Source: Burkholderiales bacterium
Lineage (GTDB): Bacteria; Pseudomonadota; Gammaproteobacteria; Burkholderiales; SG8-39
NCBI GenBank assembly: GCA_014860445.1
Contig: JACZJT010000012.1
Span: 1 to 64,000, forward strand
Direction of reading: 5' to 3'
Length of the DNA: 64,000 nt
In this document: positions 16,357 to 24,094 of the stretch, piece after piece
Layout: each line of letters begins with the position of its first letter
How positions within the stretch are numbered: the stretch's first letter is position 1
The notes under the pieces: generated by a model
Databases searched by the model: none
What the model was told of the DNA's origin: nothing
Seen by the model: the letters and a program-made list of their open reading frames with translations, nothing else
Translations under genes and position numbers: made by a program

Positions 16357-16677
16357 ATGCGCACATTGACGTCAGACACCCGACCCGCTTCGTCCCTGCG
16401 CCTGCAGGCGCTGCTTGCCCTCGCCCACGCGAGCCTGGCCTTGTATCTGTGGTTCTGCGCATACGACCTAAGCCTGGCCTTGACCTCCGCGCGTCTTTGG
16501 CAAATTCTTTCCGCGCTGTGGCTCGTCTGGCCCGTCCTGCTGGCGGTTCGCACCTCGGCTTCAGTTGCGCGGTACACGCGGTACAAATGGGCATCGCCGT
16601 CAGTTGGGCGCTTTCGCTCCCTGTCTTTTAAGTCTCGCGGTTCTCGGAAAGCAGTTGTCAATATGGATGCTACGTGA
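16357..16677 (+). CDS. uncharacterised two-helix membrane protein coupled to merB-like gene
   Basis: A 106-residue protein with two hydrophobic segments (about 14-38 and 46-66) and a basic, serine/arginine-rich C-terminal tail. I recognise no family. It is not MerE, MerT or MerC: there is only one cysteine and no vicinal Cys pair in a helix. Its TGA overlaps the GTG start of the MerB-like gene (GTGA), which argues that it is translated and coupled to it. No clear ribosome site precedes the ATG. Confidence 0.5.
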   Translation: MRTLTSDTRPASSLRLQALLALAHASLALYLWFCAYDLSLALTSARLWQILSALWLVWPVLLAVRTSASVARYTRYKWASPSVGRFRSLSFKSRGSRKAVVNMDAT

Positions 16678-17345
16678 GCGCAAAGGTGGACAAGGCGTTA
16701 AAGCGCTTGACAGGCATTCTGCCTTTGAAAGAAGAACAAAATGCATGCAGCAGGCAGATCAGGGCGCTGCATCGACACATTCTGCGTTCGTTTGTGAGCA
16801 GAGGGCGAATTCTTACGCGGGATGAAATGGCGCGACACGTGGACAACCTGGGTGAGGCGGTCGACGTACTGGGCAGCAAGGGCATGGTGATATTTTCCGA
16901 GAATGGCGATCCTGTGGGCGCCTATCCCTTCACCATGGAGGCACGCGAGCATCAGGTCCGCATAAACGGGCATCGGGTCTATGCCATGTGCGCGCTGGAC
17001 GCCCTGGCAGTCAGTCCCATGTTCGGGATGAAAACGCAAATAGGTTCCCGGTGCCAAATCACCGGTGATCCCGTCGACATACGGCAGTCGGGAAGCGCCA
17101 TAGAGAATCCGGACGCAGCGGGCGGGCTTCATTTTGGCATCGCATGGGGGGCCGCAGACGCGGATTCCTGTTGCGCAGACAGCCTGTGCAAGGAGATGAT
17201 GTTTCTGCGGGACGGCAAGATCGCGCGGCAGTGGCTGGCGGATGATGCCGGAAGCAGGGAAATCTTCACGCTGCCGGAGGCGATCGAGTTTGCCGGTCGG
17301 CTGTTTGTTCCCCTTGTATCCATGGAGACGCAATATGGAAATTGA
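16674..17345 (+). CDS. MerB-like organomercurial (alkylmercury) lyase
   Basis: A 223-residue protein related to MerB, which cleaves carbon-mercury bonds. The catalytic motif YAMCALD holds Cys106 and Asp109, matching the Cys96/Asp99 pair of characterised MerB. SCCADSLCKEMMFLRDG (about 165-181) supplies the second cysteine region. An N-terminal winged-helix-like part precedes it. No merA, merR or mercury transporter is in the window, so resistance by a full mer operon is not shown. The GTG start overlaps the previous stop. The end overlaps the DUF3237 start by 11 bases. Confidence 0.78.
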   Translation: MSAKVDKALKRLTGILPLKEEQNACSRQIRALHRHILRSFVSRGRILTRDEMARHVDNLGEAVDVLGSKGMVIFSENGDPVGAYPFTMEAREHQVRINGHRVYAMCALDALAVSPMFGMKTQIGSRCQITGDPVDIRQSGSAIENPDAAGGLHFGIAWGAADADSCCADSLCKEMMFLRDGKIARQWLADDAGSREIFTLPEAIEFAGRLFVPLVSMETQYGN

Positions 17346-17820
17346 GGCGCTGCCTGCGGTTTCGGTGATTCCGGGCCTGCTGCCGCTGTACACGTCGAGA
17401 ATCGACATTGCCGCGCCGCTCGATCTCGGGAACGCGGCCTATGGCCAACGGCGCGTCATCAATATACTGGGTGGCGCGTTCGAGGGCCCGAGATTGTCGG
17501 GGCGCGTCCTGCCCGGCGGGGCCGACTGGCAGATCGTCCGCGGCGACGGCATCGTCGAGGTTGAAGCGAGATATACGCTGGAGACCGATGACGGCGCGCT
17601 GATCTACATCAGCAATTGGGGATTGCGCCGCGGCCCGCCCGCGGTCATCGCACGGCTGGCCGCAGGCGAGAAGGTCGATGCCAGCGAATACTATTTCCGC
17701 ACCTCGCCGGTTTTCGAGACCGGCGCGCCCAGGTATGCGTGGCTGAACGGCATCATCGCAGTAGCGGCGGGCGAGCGACGCGCCGACGCGGTGATCATTA
17801 CCGCATACGAAGTGACCTAG
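17335..17820 (+). CDS. DUF3237 domain protein
   Basis: A 161-residue protein of the DUF3237 family, predicted to fold as a beta-barrel. Family features are GGAFEGPRLSGRVLPGGADW, ARYTLETDDGALIYISNWG, and the C-terminal YYFRTSPVFETGAPRYAWLN. Function is unknown, though relatives occur near aromatic or xenobiotic catabolism genes. The ATG at 17335 fits the family N terminus; it lies inside the end of the merB-like gene, so the two are probably co-translated. It is the last rightward gene of the island and converges on the phosphomannomutase gene. Confidence 0.82.
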   Translation: MEIEALPAVSVIPGLLPLYTSRIDIAAPLDLGNAAYGQRRVINILGGAFEGPRLSGRVLPGGADWQIVRGDGIVEVEARYTLETDDGALIYISNWGLRRGPPAVIARLAAGEKVDASEYYFRTSPVFETGAPRYAWLNGIIAVAAGERRADAVIITAYEVT

Positions 17821-17932
17821 TCCCGGCGGCACGGAATCGTCGATCCGCGCCATCATTTCTGAACATTGTTTTTCTGAAGTTCAGGCGCTGCCTGCTTTAT
17901 CGGACGATCATCATGCCAATTTTGGCAATCAC

Positions 17933-19309
17933 CTAAAAAGGCAGCTGTGCGCCGGGCTTGGCCGCTTGCAGTACCGCGCGGAACTCCGCCTGGATACGTT
18001 CTATCGCCGCCTGTGTGTCGCCCTCGAAGCGCAGCACGATCACCGGCGTGGTGTTGGACGCGCGCGCGAGGCCGAAGCCGTCGGCGTATTCCACGCGCAG
18101 GCCGTCCAACTTGATGACTTCGCGTGCGCCGGGAAAACGCGCGCTTTGCTGCAGACTCGCGATCAGGCTGTGCGGCTCGCCCTCGGCCAGCTTCCAGTTG
18201 AGTTCGGGCGTGTTGATCGAATCGGGCAGCGCGTTGAGCACCGCGTCCGGATCGGCGTGGCGGCTGAGGATTTCCAGCAAGCGCGCGCCCACGTACTGCG
18301 CGTCGTCGAAACCGTACCAGCGCTCGCCGAAGAATATGTGCCCGCTCATCTCCCCGGCGAGCGGTGAATGCCGCTCCTTCATTTTCGCCTTGACCAGCGA
18401 ATGCCCGGTCTTCCACATCAAGGGCTTGCCGCCACGCTCGCTGATCCAGGACGCGAGCCGGCGCGTGCACTTGACGTCGTAAATGATTTCGGCGCCCGGG
18501 TTGCGCTTGAGCACGTCGTCGGCGAACAGCATCAGCTGGCGGTCGGGATAGATGATATTGCCGCCCTTGGTGACCACGCCGAGGCGGTCGCCGTCGCCAT
18601 CGAACGCAAGCCCCAGCTCCGCATCCGTATTGCGTACTGCCGCGATCAGTTCCTGCAAATTCTCCGGCTTGGACGGATCGGGATGATGGTTGGGGAAATT
18701 GCCGTCGACCTCGCAATAGAGTTCGGTCACCGTGCAGCCGAGGCGGCGGAACAACTCCGGCGCGCTCGCGCCGGCCACGCCGTTGCCGCAGTCGATGACT
18801 ATGTGCATGGGCCGTGCGAGCTCGACGTCGGATGCGATGCGCGCGAGATAAGCCTCACGAACATCGGCCGTCGTGCAGCGGCCCTCGCCGTTCGCGAAAT
18901 CGCCGGCCTCGATTCTCGCGCGCAGGCGCTGGATGTCGTCGAGCGCCAGCGTCACGCCGCCGAGCACCATCTTGAGACCGTTGTAGTCCGGCGGATTGTG
19001 GCTGCCCGTGACCATGACCACGCTGCCGCAGCCCAGATGGTGCGCGGCGAAATAGCCCATGGGCGTGGCGGCCATGCCGATGTCGACGACGTCGACCCCG
19101 GCCGCGGCGAGGCCTTGCGCCAGCGCGCCGGACAATTCTGGGCCGGACAATCTGCCGTCGCGGCCGATGGCGACCGCCGATTGCGAACGCGCGCGTGCTT
19201 CCGATCCCAGTGCGCGGCCGATGTCGGTGACAATCTCCGGCGTAAGCGTGCGCCCGACGATGCCGCGTATGTCGTAGGCCTTGAATATCTCTGCGGGTAC
19301 GGAAGTCAT
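17933..19309 (-). CDS. algC: phosphomannomutase/phosphoglucomutase
   Basis: A 458-residue alpha-D-phosphohexomutase that interconverts hexose 6- and 1-phosphates for exopolysaccharide and LPS precursors. The phosphoserine loop is VTGSHNPPDYNGLKM (Ser about 107). The metal loop DGDGDRLGV (about 240) and sugar-binding GEMSGHIFFGE (about 323-333) are intact. The C-terminal domain has GLRVEYADGFGLARASNTTP. The ATG at 19309 (MTSVPAEIFKAYDIRG) gives the usual length; the open frame extends upstream to 19621 without family similarity. manB/cpsG are other names used for such genes. Confidence 0.92.
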   Translation of the reverse strand: MTSVPAEIFKAYDIRGIVGRTLTPEIVTDIGRALGSEARARSQSAVAIGRDGRLSGPELSGALAQGLAAAGVDVVDIGMAATPMGYFAAHHLGCGSVVMVTGSHNPPDYNGLKMVLGGVTLALDDIQRLRARIEAGDFANGEGRCTTADVREAYLARIASDVELARPMHIVIDCGNGVAGASAPELFRRLGCTVTELYCEVDGNFPNHHPDPSKPENLQELIAAVRNTDAELGLAFDGDGDRLGVVTKGGNIIYPDRQLMLFADDVLKRNPGAEIIYDVKCTRRLASWISERGGKPLMWKTGHSLVKAKMKERHSPLAGEMSGHIFFGERWYGFDDAQYVGARLLEILSRHADPDAVLNALPDSINTPELNWKLAEGEPHSLIASLQQSARFPGAREVIKLDGLRVEYADGFGLARASNTTPVIVLRFEGDTQAAIERIQAEFRAVLQAAKPGAQLPF

Positions 19310-19340
19310 TTGCGCTGCTTGAATGGGAGGAGCCCGCATT

Positions 19341-20318
19341 TTAGCGCACGGACTGCGGATGCTCGCCGAAGAACGCGAGCAGGCGCTGCGGCAGCCAGTC
19401 GATGTTGCCCGGAAATGCGCCGACTGCGAAACCGACATGGCCGCCCTTCGCGGGCTGTTCGAGCAGCACTGCGGCCGACACGTCTTCCGGCCGCGGCAGA
19501 TGGGGCGCCGGCAGAAACGGATCGTTCCTGGCGTTGAGCACCAGCGTCGGAACACGCACCCCGGCGAGTAAGGGCTTCGCGCTTGCGCGCGTCCAGTAAT
19601 CGTCGGTATCGCGAAACCCATGCAGCGGCGCGGTGACGACGTCGTCGAATTCCCGCAGGCTGCGCGCCGCGCGCATCCTGGCGCCGTCGAACAGGCCGGG
19701 ATAGCGTTCGAGCTTGTGCAGGCTTTTGCGGCGCAAGCTGGCTAGGAACATGCGCGTATAGATCAGATTCAGTCCCCGCCCCAGCGCCGCGCCGGCCGCC
19801 ATCAGATCGAGCGGTGCCGACACTGCCGCAGCTGCGCGCAGGACGCTACGCGCCCCGTCCCCGCTCTCGCCCAGCCATTTGAGCAAGGCGTTGCCGCCCA
19901 GGGACACGCCAGCCGCGTAAAGCGGCGCCCAGCTCGAGGCCAGGCGCGCCAGTATCCAGCCGATCTCCGGCGCGTCGCCTGAATGATAGGCGCGCGGCAG
20001 GCGATTGATTTCGCCGCTGCAGCCGCGAAAATGGACCACCACGCCGTTCCAGCGCGCACGCTCGAGCGCTTGCATCAACGCGACAGCATAGTGGCTGGAC
20101 GAATCGCCTTCGAGTCCGTGGAACATGACGACCAGCGGCGCACCGGCAGTGCCGGCGTCCAGAAAATCAAGATCGATGAAATCGCCGTCGGGCGTATCCC
20201 AGCGCTCGCGCCGGTAGCGCGGCGGCGAGCCGCGCAGAAAAATGGCGGGGTAGATGGTCTGCGCATGGCTGCCGTGCAACCAGCGCGGCGCAGCGTAAGT
20301 CCCCTCTGATGCGATCAA
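19341..20318 (-). CDS. YheT-type alpha/beta hydrolase
   Basis: A 325-residue alpha/beta hydrolase of the YheT/AB-hydrolase 4 family. It has HAQTIYPAIF near the start, the oxyanion region VMFHGLEGDSSSHY, the nucleophile elbow AGVSLGGNALLKWLGE (Ser about 144), the acid in LNARNDPFLP and the His in GGHVGFAVG. The substrate is unknown; an esterase activity is likely. The start is a TTG at 20318 overlapping the previous stop (TTGA), so it is coupled to the NTF2-like gene. Confidence 0.87.
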   Translation of the reverse strand: MIASEGTYAAPRWLHGSHAQTIYPAIFLRGSPPRYRRERWDTPDGDFIDLDFLDAGTAGAPLVVMFHGLEGDSSSHYAVALMQALERARWNGVVVHFRGCSGEINRLPRAYHSGDAPEIGWILARLASSWAPLYAAGVSLGGNALLKWLGESGDGARSVLRAAAAVSAPLDLMAAGAALGRGLNLIYTRMFLASLRRKSLHKLERYPGLFDGARMRAARSLREFDDVVTAPLHGFRDTDDYWTRASAKPLLAGVRVPTLVLNARNDPFLPAPHLPRPEDVSAAVLLEQPAKGGHVGFAVGAFPGNIDWLPQRLLAFFGEHPQSVR

Positions 20319-20764
20319 TGCAGTACTTTGGGGGCTTCCAGCGGAACCTCGCGGCGCACCACCGGCGCGGGCGAGTGCGAGGCGTGGTGCAGCACCATGC
20401 GCCAGCCGCCGGACGAGCGCACATAAGCGTTGGTCGTGACCACGATGCTGCGCGCGCCCGCTGCTGCGCCCGGTCCGCCCAGTACCAGTATGTTTTCGTG
20501 CAGGCTGTGCAGCGAGAACATCGGGCCGGAGATGACGAGCTGATCCGTCAACTGGACCTGCAGGCGCTGACCGGACTTGAATATCTGCGCCCAGTTTTCG
20601 CGCAATTGTTCGATTCCGCTAATGCGCGCGCCGTCCGGATGAATGCAGCTCACCTCGTCGTCCTCGGACCAGACTTCCATCATCGCATCCAGATCGGCGT
20701 TCTGCAGCGCGTCGTAAAACGCGGCTTCCGCATCCTGCGGCGTGGCGAAGAGGGTCTTTTTCAA
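20315..20764 (-). CDS. NTF2-like (SnoaL/DUF4440-type) protein
   Basis: A 149-residue single-domain protein of the NTF2-like fold: an N-terminal helix DAEAAFYDALQNADLDAMMEVW followed by SCIHPDGARISGIEQLREN and a curved sheet ending in WRMVLHHASHS. Such proteins may be small enzymes or ligand binders; no catalytic assignment is possible. The TTG at 20764 is chosen because a GGGAG ribosome site lies seven bases upstream, while the longer frame to 20845 is unsupported. Its stop overlaps the hydrolase start. Confidence 0.78.
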   Translation of the reverse strand: MKKTLFATPQDAEAAFYDALQNADLDAMMEVWSEDDEVSCIHPDGARISGIEQLRENWAQIFKSGQRLQVQLTDQLVISGPMFSLHSLHENILVLGGPGAAAGARSIVVTTNAYVRSSGGWRMVLHHASHSPAPVVRREVPLEAPKVLH

Positions 20765-21007
20765 CGGATTGCTCCCGGACGCCGTAAATACTAGCCGAAA
20801 AGGAATGCGGCCGCCACATTCGTCAGTTGGTGCAGCGTGATCCATCGGATGGTTGCAGCGCGGAGCGAATTCGGGTTATGCTGGCCGCCGCCGTGGACGC
20901 AAGACGCAGTTTTTCCAAGGCTCCGGTTGTCAATGGCAGCAGCGCAGTTCAATAAAATGCCAGACAACAGTGTTGAAGGATCAGTTCATTAACTGGAGGA
21001 AACACGA

Positions 21008-21448
21008 ATGGCAAACCTATGCCGGCGCGGTATATTGATACTCGTGGCGCTCGCCGCCATCAGTCTGAGCGGTTGCGCTTCGATGCGCGGCGTCGGGCCT
21101 GACAAGGCCGTCTATCACATCAACGATTCCGCCGAAGCCACTGCGCTGATGCGCAATGTCGGCAATCACCTGAGCGTGGACCCGACGGCCAAGATCGTGG
21201 TCGTGAGCCATTCCAAGGGCGTGGACTTCCTGATGGACGGCGCCAAGGACAAGAACGGCAATCCCTACAATATCAAGGTCGAGGAACTGGTGGCCAAAGG
21301 CGTGACGTTCGACGTGTGCGAAATCACGCTGAAAAGCCGCAAGCTGAAGAAGGACCAGTTCATTCCGGAGGCGAAATTTGTTCCTTCTGGAGTGGGCGAA
21401 CTTGCGAAACTGCAGTATCGCGAGGGTTACGTTTACATCAAGCCGTGA
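21008..21448 (+). CDS. DsrE/DsrF-like lipoprotein near the sox cluster
   Basis: A 146-residue lipoprotein precursor. The signal peptide ends in a lipobox LSGCAS (Cys22), so the mature protein would be membrane-anchored. The remaining domain resembles the DsrE fold (YHINDSAEATALMRNVGNHL, AKIVVVSHSKGVDFLMDGA, and FDVCEITLKSR with a Cys in the usual active-site region). DsrE-type proteins carry or bind sulfur, and a copy beside sox genes suggests a periplasmic sulfur-related role. The ribosome site GGAGGAAA (about 20995-21002) is strong. A possible promoter (TTGTCA at 20927, AATAAA at 20951) lies upstream. Confidence 0.78.
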   Translation: MANLCRRGILILVALAAISLSGCASMRGVGPDKAVYHINDSAEATALMRNVGNHLSVDPTAKIVVVSHSKGVDFLMDGAKDKNGNPYNIKVEELVAKGVTFDVCEITLKSRKLKKDQFIPEAKFVPSGVGELAKLQYREGYVYIKP

Positions 21449-21486
21449 ACCCGCGCCTACGGGAAGCGGGAGCAATCGACGGGGAC

Positions 21487-21508
21487 GGGGCGGGTTTCCT
21501 TCCGCCCC
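21487..21508 (+). promoter_or_regulatory. hairpin between DsrE-like gene and soxY
   Basis: A 7-bp GC stem, GGGGCGG (21487-21493) and CCGCCCC (21502-21508), with an eight-base loop lies 38 bases after the DsrE-like stop. No U-tract follows. It may mark the 3' end of the lipoprotein mRNA or modulate read-through into soxYZAXB. The rest of the 189-base gap holds only the soxY ribosome site that I can recognise. Confidence 0.4.
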
Positions 21509-21637
21509 AAACTCAGCTAATGTGTGTATAGAAAGACTCGAAGCACACCTTCTTCGGATATTGGTTATCATGCCCGCGACGGGCTCCGAGAAGCTTGCCG
21601 GAAATATTATTAGAATTTCTAGAACGAGGGAGGATAC

Positions 21638-22108
21638 ATGGATCAAACACGCAGAGATGTACTACGCGCGAGCGGCGGCGCGAGTCTGTTCGCAATGCTC
21701 GCCGCAGCGGGACTGTTGCGGTCCGGGCCGACGCTGGCCGCGGACTGGAACAAGAAGGCGTTCGAATCGAAGAACATAAAGGATGCGCTGGAAGCACTGG
21801 GCGCAGGCAGTCCCGCCGACTCGGCCGACATCGTCATGACGGCGCCCGAAATCGCCGAGAACGGCGCAGTGGTGCCGGTCGCGGCGGTAAGCAAAATTCC
21901 GGGTACCGAATCGATCGCATTTTTGATCGCCAAGAACCCGACCGCACTGGCCGCCAGCTTCAATATCCCGTCTGGAACCGAACCCTCGGTGAGCACGCGG
22001 GTGAAACTGGCGCAGACGACCGACGTGCATGTGCTGGTCAAGGCGAACGGCAAGTACTACATGACCAAGAAAGAGATCAAAGTCACCATCGGCGGTTGCG
22101 GCGGCTAA
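21638..22108 (+). CDS. soxY: thiosulfate-oxidation carrier protein SoxY
   Basis: SoxY is the periplasmic carrier on which sulfur intermediates are bound during thiosulfate oxidation. The 156-residue precursor has an RR-containing (Tat-like) signal, TRRDVLRASGG, with cleavage near LAADWN. It ends in the diagnostic swinging arm GGCGG, whose cysteine forms the thioether/thiosulfonate adduct. Length and C terminus match the family. GGGAGGA precedes the ATG. It opens soxY-Z-A-X-B and partners SoxZ. Confidence 0.96.
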   Translation: MDQTRRDVLRASGGASLFAMLAAAGLLRSGPTLAADWNKKAFESKNIKDALEALGAGSPADSADIVMTAPEIAENGAVVPVAAVSKIPGTESIAFLIAKNPTALAASFNIPSGTEPSVSTRVKLAQTTDVHVLVKANGKYYMTKKEIKVTIGGCGG

Positions 22109-22196
22109 GCGCCCGCTACAGGTTTCTTGTAAATAACGAAGTTCCAGCGGCGCCAGGTGCGCTTGCGTTGTGCCGGAACAAAACAGGAGAAGCAAC

Positions 22197-22508
22197 ATGG
22201 CAGATCCGATGCGCATACGCGCCGCAGTCAAGGACGGCGGTGTAAACGTTAAGGTATTGATGGCCCACGAAATGGAGACCGGTCAGCGCAAAGACAGCGC
22301 CGGCAAGCCCATACCCGCCCACTTCATCCAGCACGTGAGCGCGATGTGGCAGGGAAAGGAAGTGCTGTCGGCGAACTGGGGGCCCGCGATAGCGAAGAAC
22401 CCGTTTCTCGAGTTCAATTTCAAGGGCGGCAAGAAAGGCGAGAAGATTCAGATAATCTGGACCGACAACAAGGGCGACAAGCGCACCGACGAGGCCACGA
22501 TTAACTAG
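22197..22508 (+). CDS. soxZ: thiosulfate-oxidation carrier partner SoxZ
   Basis: A 103-residue immunoglobulin-like protein that dimerises with SoxY. Family features include MRIRAAVKDGGVNVKVLMAH, the FIQHVSAMWQGKEVL region, and GEKIQIIWTDNKGDKR at the C terminus. It has no own signal peptide, consistent with co-export with SoxY through Tat. The ATG at 22197 has an AGGAGA ribosome site seven bases upstream, preferred over an earlier in-frame start at 22170. Confidence 0.96.
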   Translation: MADPMRIRAAVKDGGVNVKVLMAHEMETGQRKDSAGKPIPAHFIQHVSAMWQGKEVLSANWGPAIAKNPFLEFNFKGGKKGEKIQIIWTDNKGDKRTDEATIN

Positions 22509-22593
22509 AACGTCATAACCGCCGCAAGAGCGGGAGCAGAAGGCGCGCCGGTCCACCGGCCCGTGCGGCAAGTCAATTCTGAAGGAGGATTCC

Positions 22594-23445
22594 ATGGCAA
22601 GCATCAAGCTGAGGGCGGTTGTTGCGCTATCCGGATTTGCGTTGGCCTGCGCCGCGCAGACCGGGCAAACGGCAGCCCCGATGAAAAAAGCAGCCGGCGG
22701 CGCCAAGAGCGCGGTCGCAGCAGATTTTGAAAAATTCCGCGATATCATGGCAGAGGCGAGCCCGGCGGAATTGTTCGAAGCCAAAGGCAAGGAGTTGTGG
22801 CACACAAAGCGCGGACCGAAAAACGCCTCGCTGGAAAAATGCGACATGGGTCTTGGCCCCGGCAAGCTCAAGGGCGCCTACGTCAAGCTGCCGCGCTACT
22901 TTGCCGATGCCGGACAGGTAATGGACGCCGAACGGCGCATCGTCTATTGCATGGTGACGCTGCAGGGATTCAAGGAAAAGGATCTCGCCAAGAAGCCCTT
23001 TAGCAGTGCAAGCAAGACACCCGACCCGGTGTCGCTGGTCACCTACGTCGCGGGGCAGTCGCGCGGCATGAAAATCGCCGTCCCGCAAAAGCACGCAAAA
23101 GAGCGCGAAGCTTACAAAGTCGGCGAGGAAATATTCAATTACCGCGCAGGCCCCTGGGATTTCTCCTGCGCCACCTGCCACGGCCATGACGGCTTGCGCA
23201 TCCGCACCCAGGATCTGCCCAATATCAGCAAGAAAGAGGGCGCGGTCGCCGCGTTCGAGGGCTGGCCCGGTTACCGCATGACAGGAGGCCGCATGCACAC
23301 GCTGCAATGGCGCCTCAACGACTGCTTCCGCCAGCAGCGCTTTCCCGAGCCGGGATACGTTTCCGAGACGCTTTCGGACCTTCTGACCTACATGGGCGTA
23401 AATGCCAACGGGCACGTGTACAAGGGCCCGGGAATCAAGCGCTAG
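22594..23445 (+). CDS. soxA: L-cysteine S-thiosulfotransferase subunit SoxA (single c-heme)
   Basis: SoxA with SoxX joins thiosulfate to the SoxY cysteine. The 283-residue precursor has an N-terminal signal segment. There is one c-type heme motif, SCATCH (Cys192-His196). The N-terminal half lacks a second CxxCH but keeps paired cysteines (Cys83, Cys119), as in monoheme SoxA. Cys244 in LNDCFRQQRFPEPGY is the catalytic, persulfide-modified heme ligand. A GGAGGA ribosome site precedes the start. Confidence 0.95.
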   Translation: MASIKLRAVVALSGFALACAAQTGQTAAPMKKAAGGAKSAVAADFEKFRDIMAEASPAELFEAKGKELWHTKRGPKNASLEKCDMGLGPGKLKGAYVKLPRYFADAGQVMDAERRIVYCMVTLQGFKEKDLAKKPFSSASKTPDPVSLVTYVAGQSRGMKIAVPQKHAKEREAYKVGEEIFNYRAGPWDFSCATCHGHDGLRIRTQDLPNISKKEGAVAAFEGWPGYRMTGGRMHTLQWRLNDCFRQQRFPEPGYVSETLSDLLTYMGVNANGHVYKGPGIKR

Positions 23446-23458
23446 CCAGGAGAAAACC

Positions 23459-24082
23459 ATGAAAACATTTCAAGCAACCATATTCGGCATGGCAGCCCTG
23501 GCCATCGCAATCAGCGCGCAGGCCCAGGACTACCGTACGCAAGCCATCAACTCCATGCACAGGGACTTCCACGCCCACGGTATTGCCGGCATGGACCGGC
23601 TGGATGAAGACACCGTGCAAACCATATGCAATCGCACCGGGAACAATCCGCCCAAAGATCTGGCCGAGCGCCTGCAGCAGGACCAGTTCGAAGCGATCAA
23701 GTATCCCGCCGACGGCAATTACCTGGGCGACTGGAAAGCCGGCGAGAAAATTGCGCAGCGCGGTCGCGCCATGACGTGGCGAGACAAAATCGGGAAGACC
23801 TCGCGCGGCGAACCGAACGGCGGCAGCTGCTACAACTGCCACGAGATCGACAAAAAAACAACTTCCTTCGGCAGCATAGGCAACAGCTTGGCGCATTTCG
23901 GCAAAACCCGCGGCTACGGGCCGGCTGTTCAGAAGTACGTCTACGGCAAGATTTATAACGCCAAGGCGTTCAATCTGTGTTCGGCCATGCCGCGCCTGGG
24001 CCATTCAGGCACGCTTACAGAGGCGCAGATCAAAGACCTGGTCGCCCTGCTGCTGGATCCGAATTCGCCGGTAAACAAGTAA
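23459..24082 (+). CDS. soxX: L-cysteine S-thiosulfotransferase subunit SoxX
   Basis: A 207-residue c-type cytochrome precursor. The signal peptide ends near ISAQAQ. The single heme site is CYNCH (124-128), and Met177 in LCSAMPRLGH is the likely sixth ligand. The protein is longer than short SoxX forms, with about 90 residues before the heme domain. It accepts electrons from thiosulfate conjugation by SoxA. The ATG at 23459 has an AGGAGA ribosome site; the open frame extends upstream into soxA without support. Confidence 0.95.
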   Translation: MKTFQATIFGMAALAIAISAQAQDYRTQAINSMHRDFHAHGIAGMDRLDEDTVQTICNRTGNNPPKDLAERLQQDQFEAIKYPADGNYLGDWKAGEKIAQRGRAMTWRDKIGKTSRGEPNGGSCYNCHEIDKKTTSFGSIGNSLAHFGKTRGYGPAVQKYVYGKIYNAKAFNLCSAMPRLGHSGTLTEAQIKDLVALLLDPNSPVNK

Positions 24083-24094
24083 AGCGCGTCGGGG

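Noticed and set aside
16357-16677. Identification of the 106-residue membrane protein as MerE, MerT or MerC
   Set aside because: It has a single cysteine and lacks the vicinal or paired cysteines in a helix needed for mercury transport, despite its coupling to the MerB-like gene.
17913-17928. A hairpin (GCCAA / TTGGC) between the convergent DUF3237 and phosphomannomutase genes as bidirectional terminator
   Set aside because: The stem is only five to seven bases with a two-base gap and no U-tract on either strand; too weak to list.
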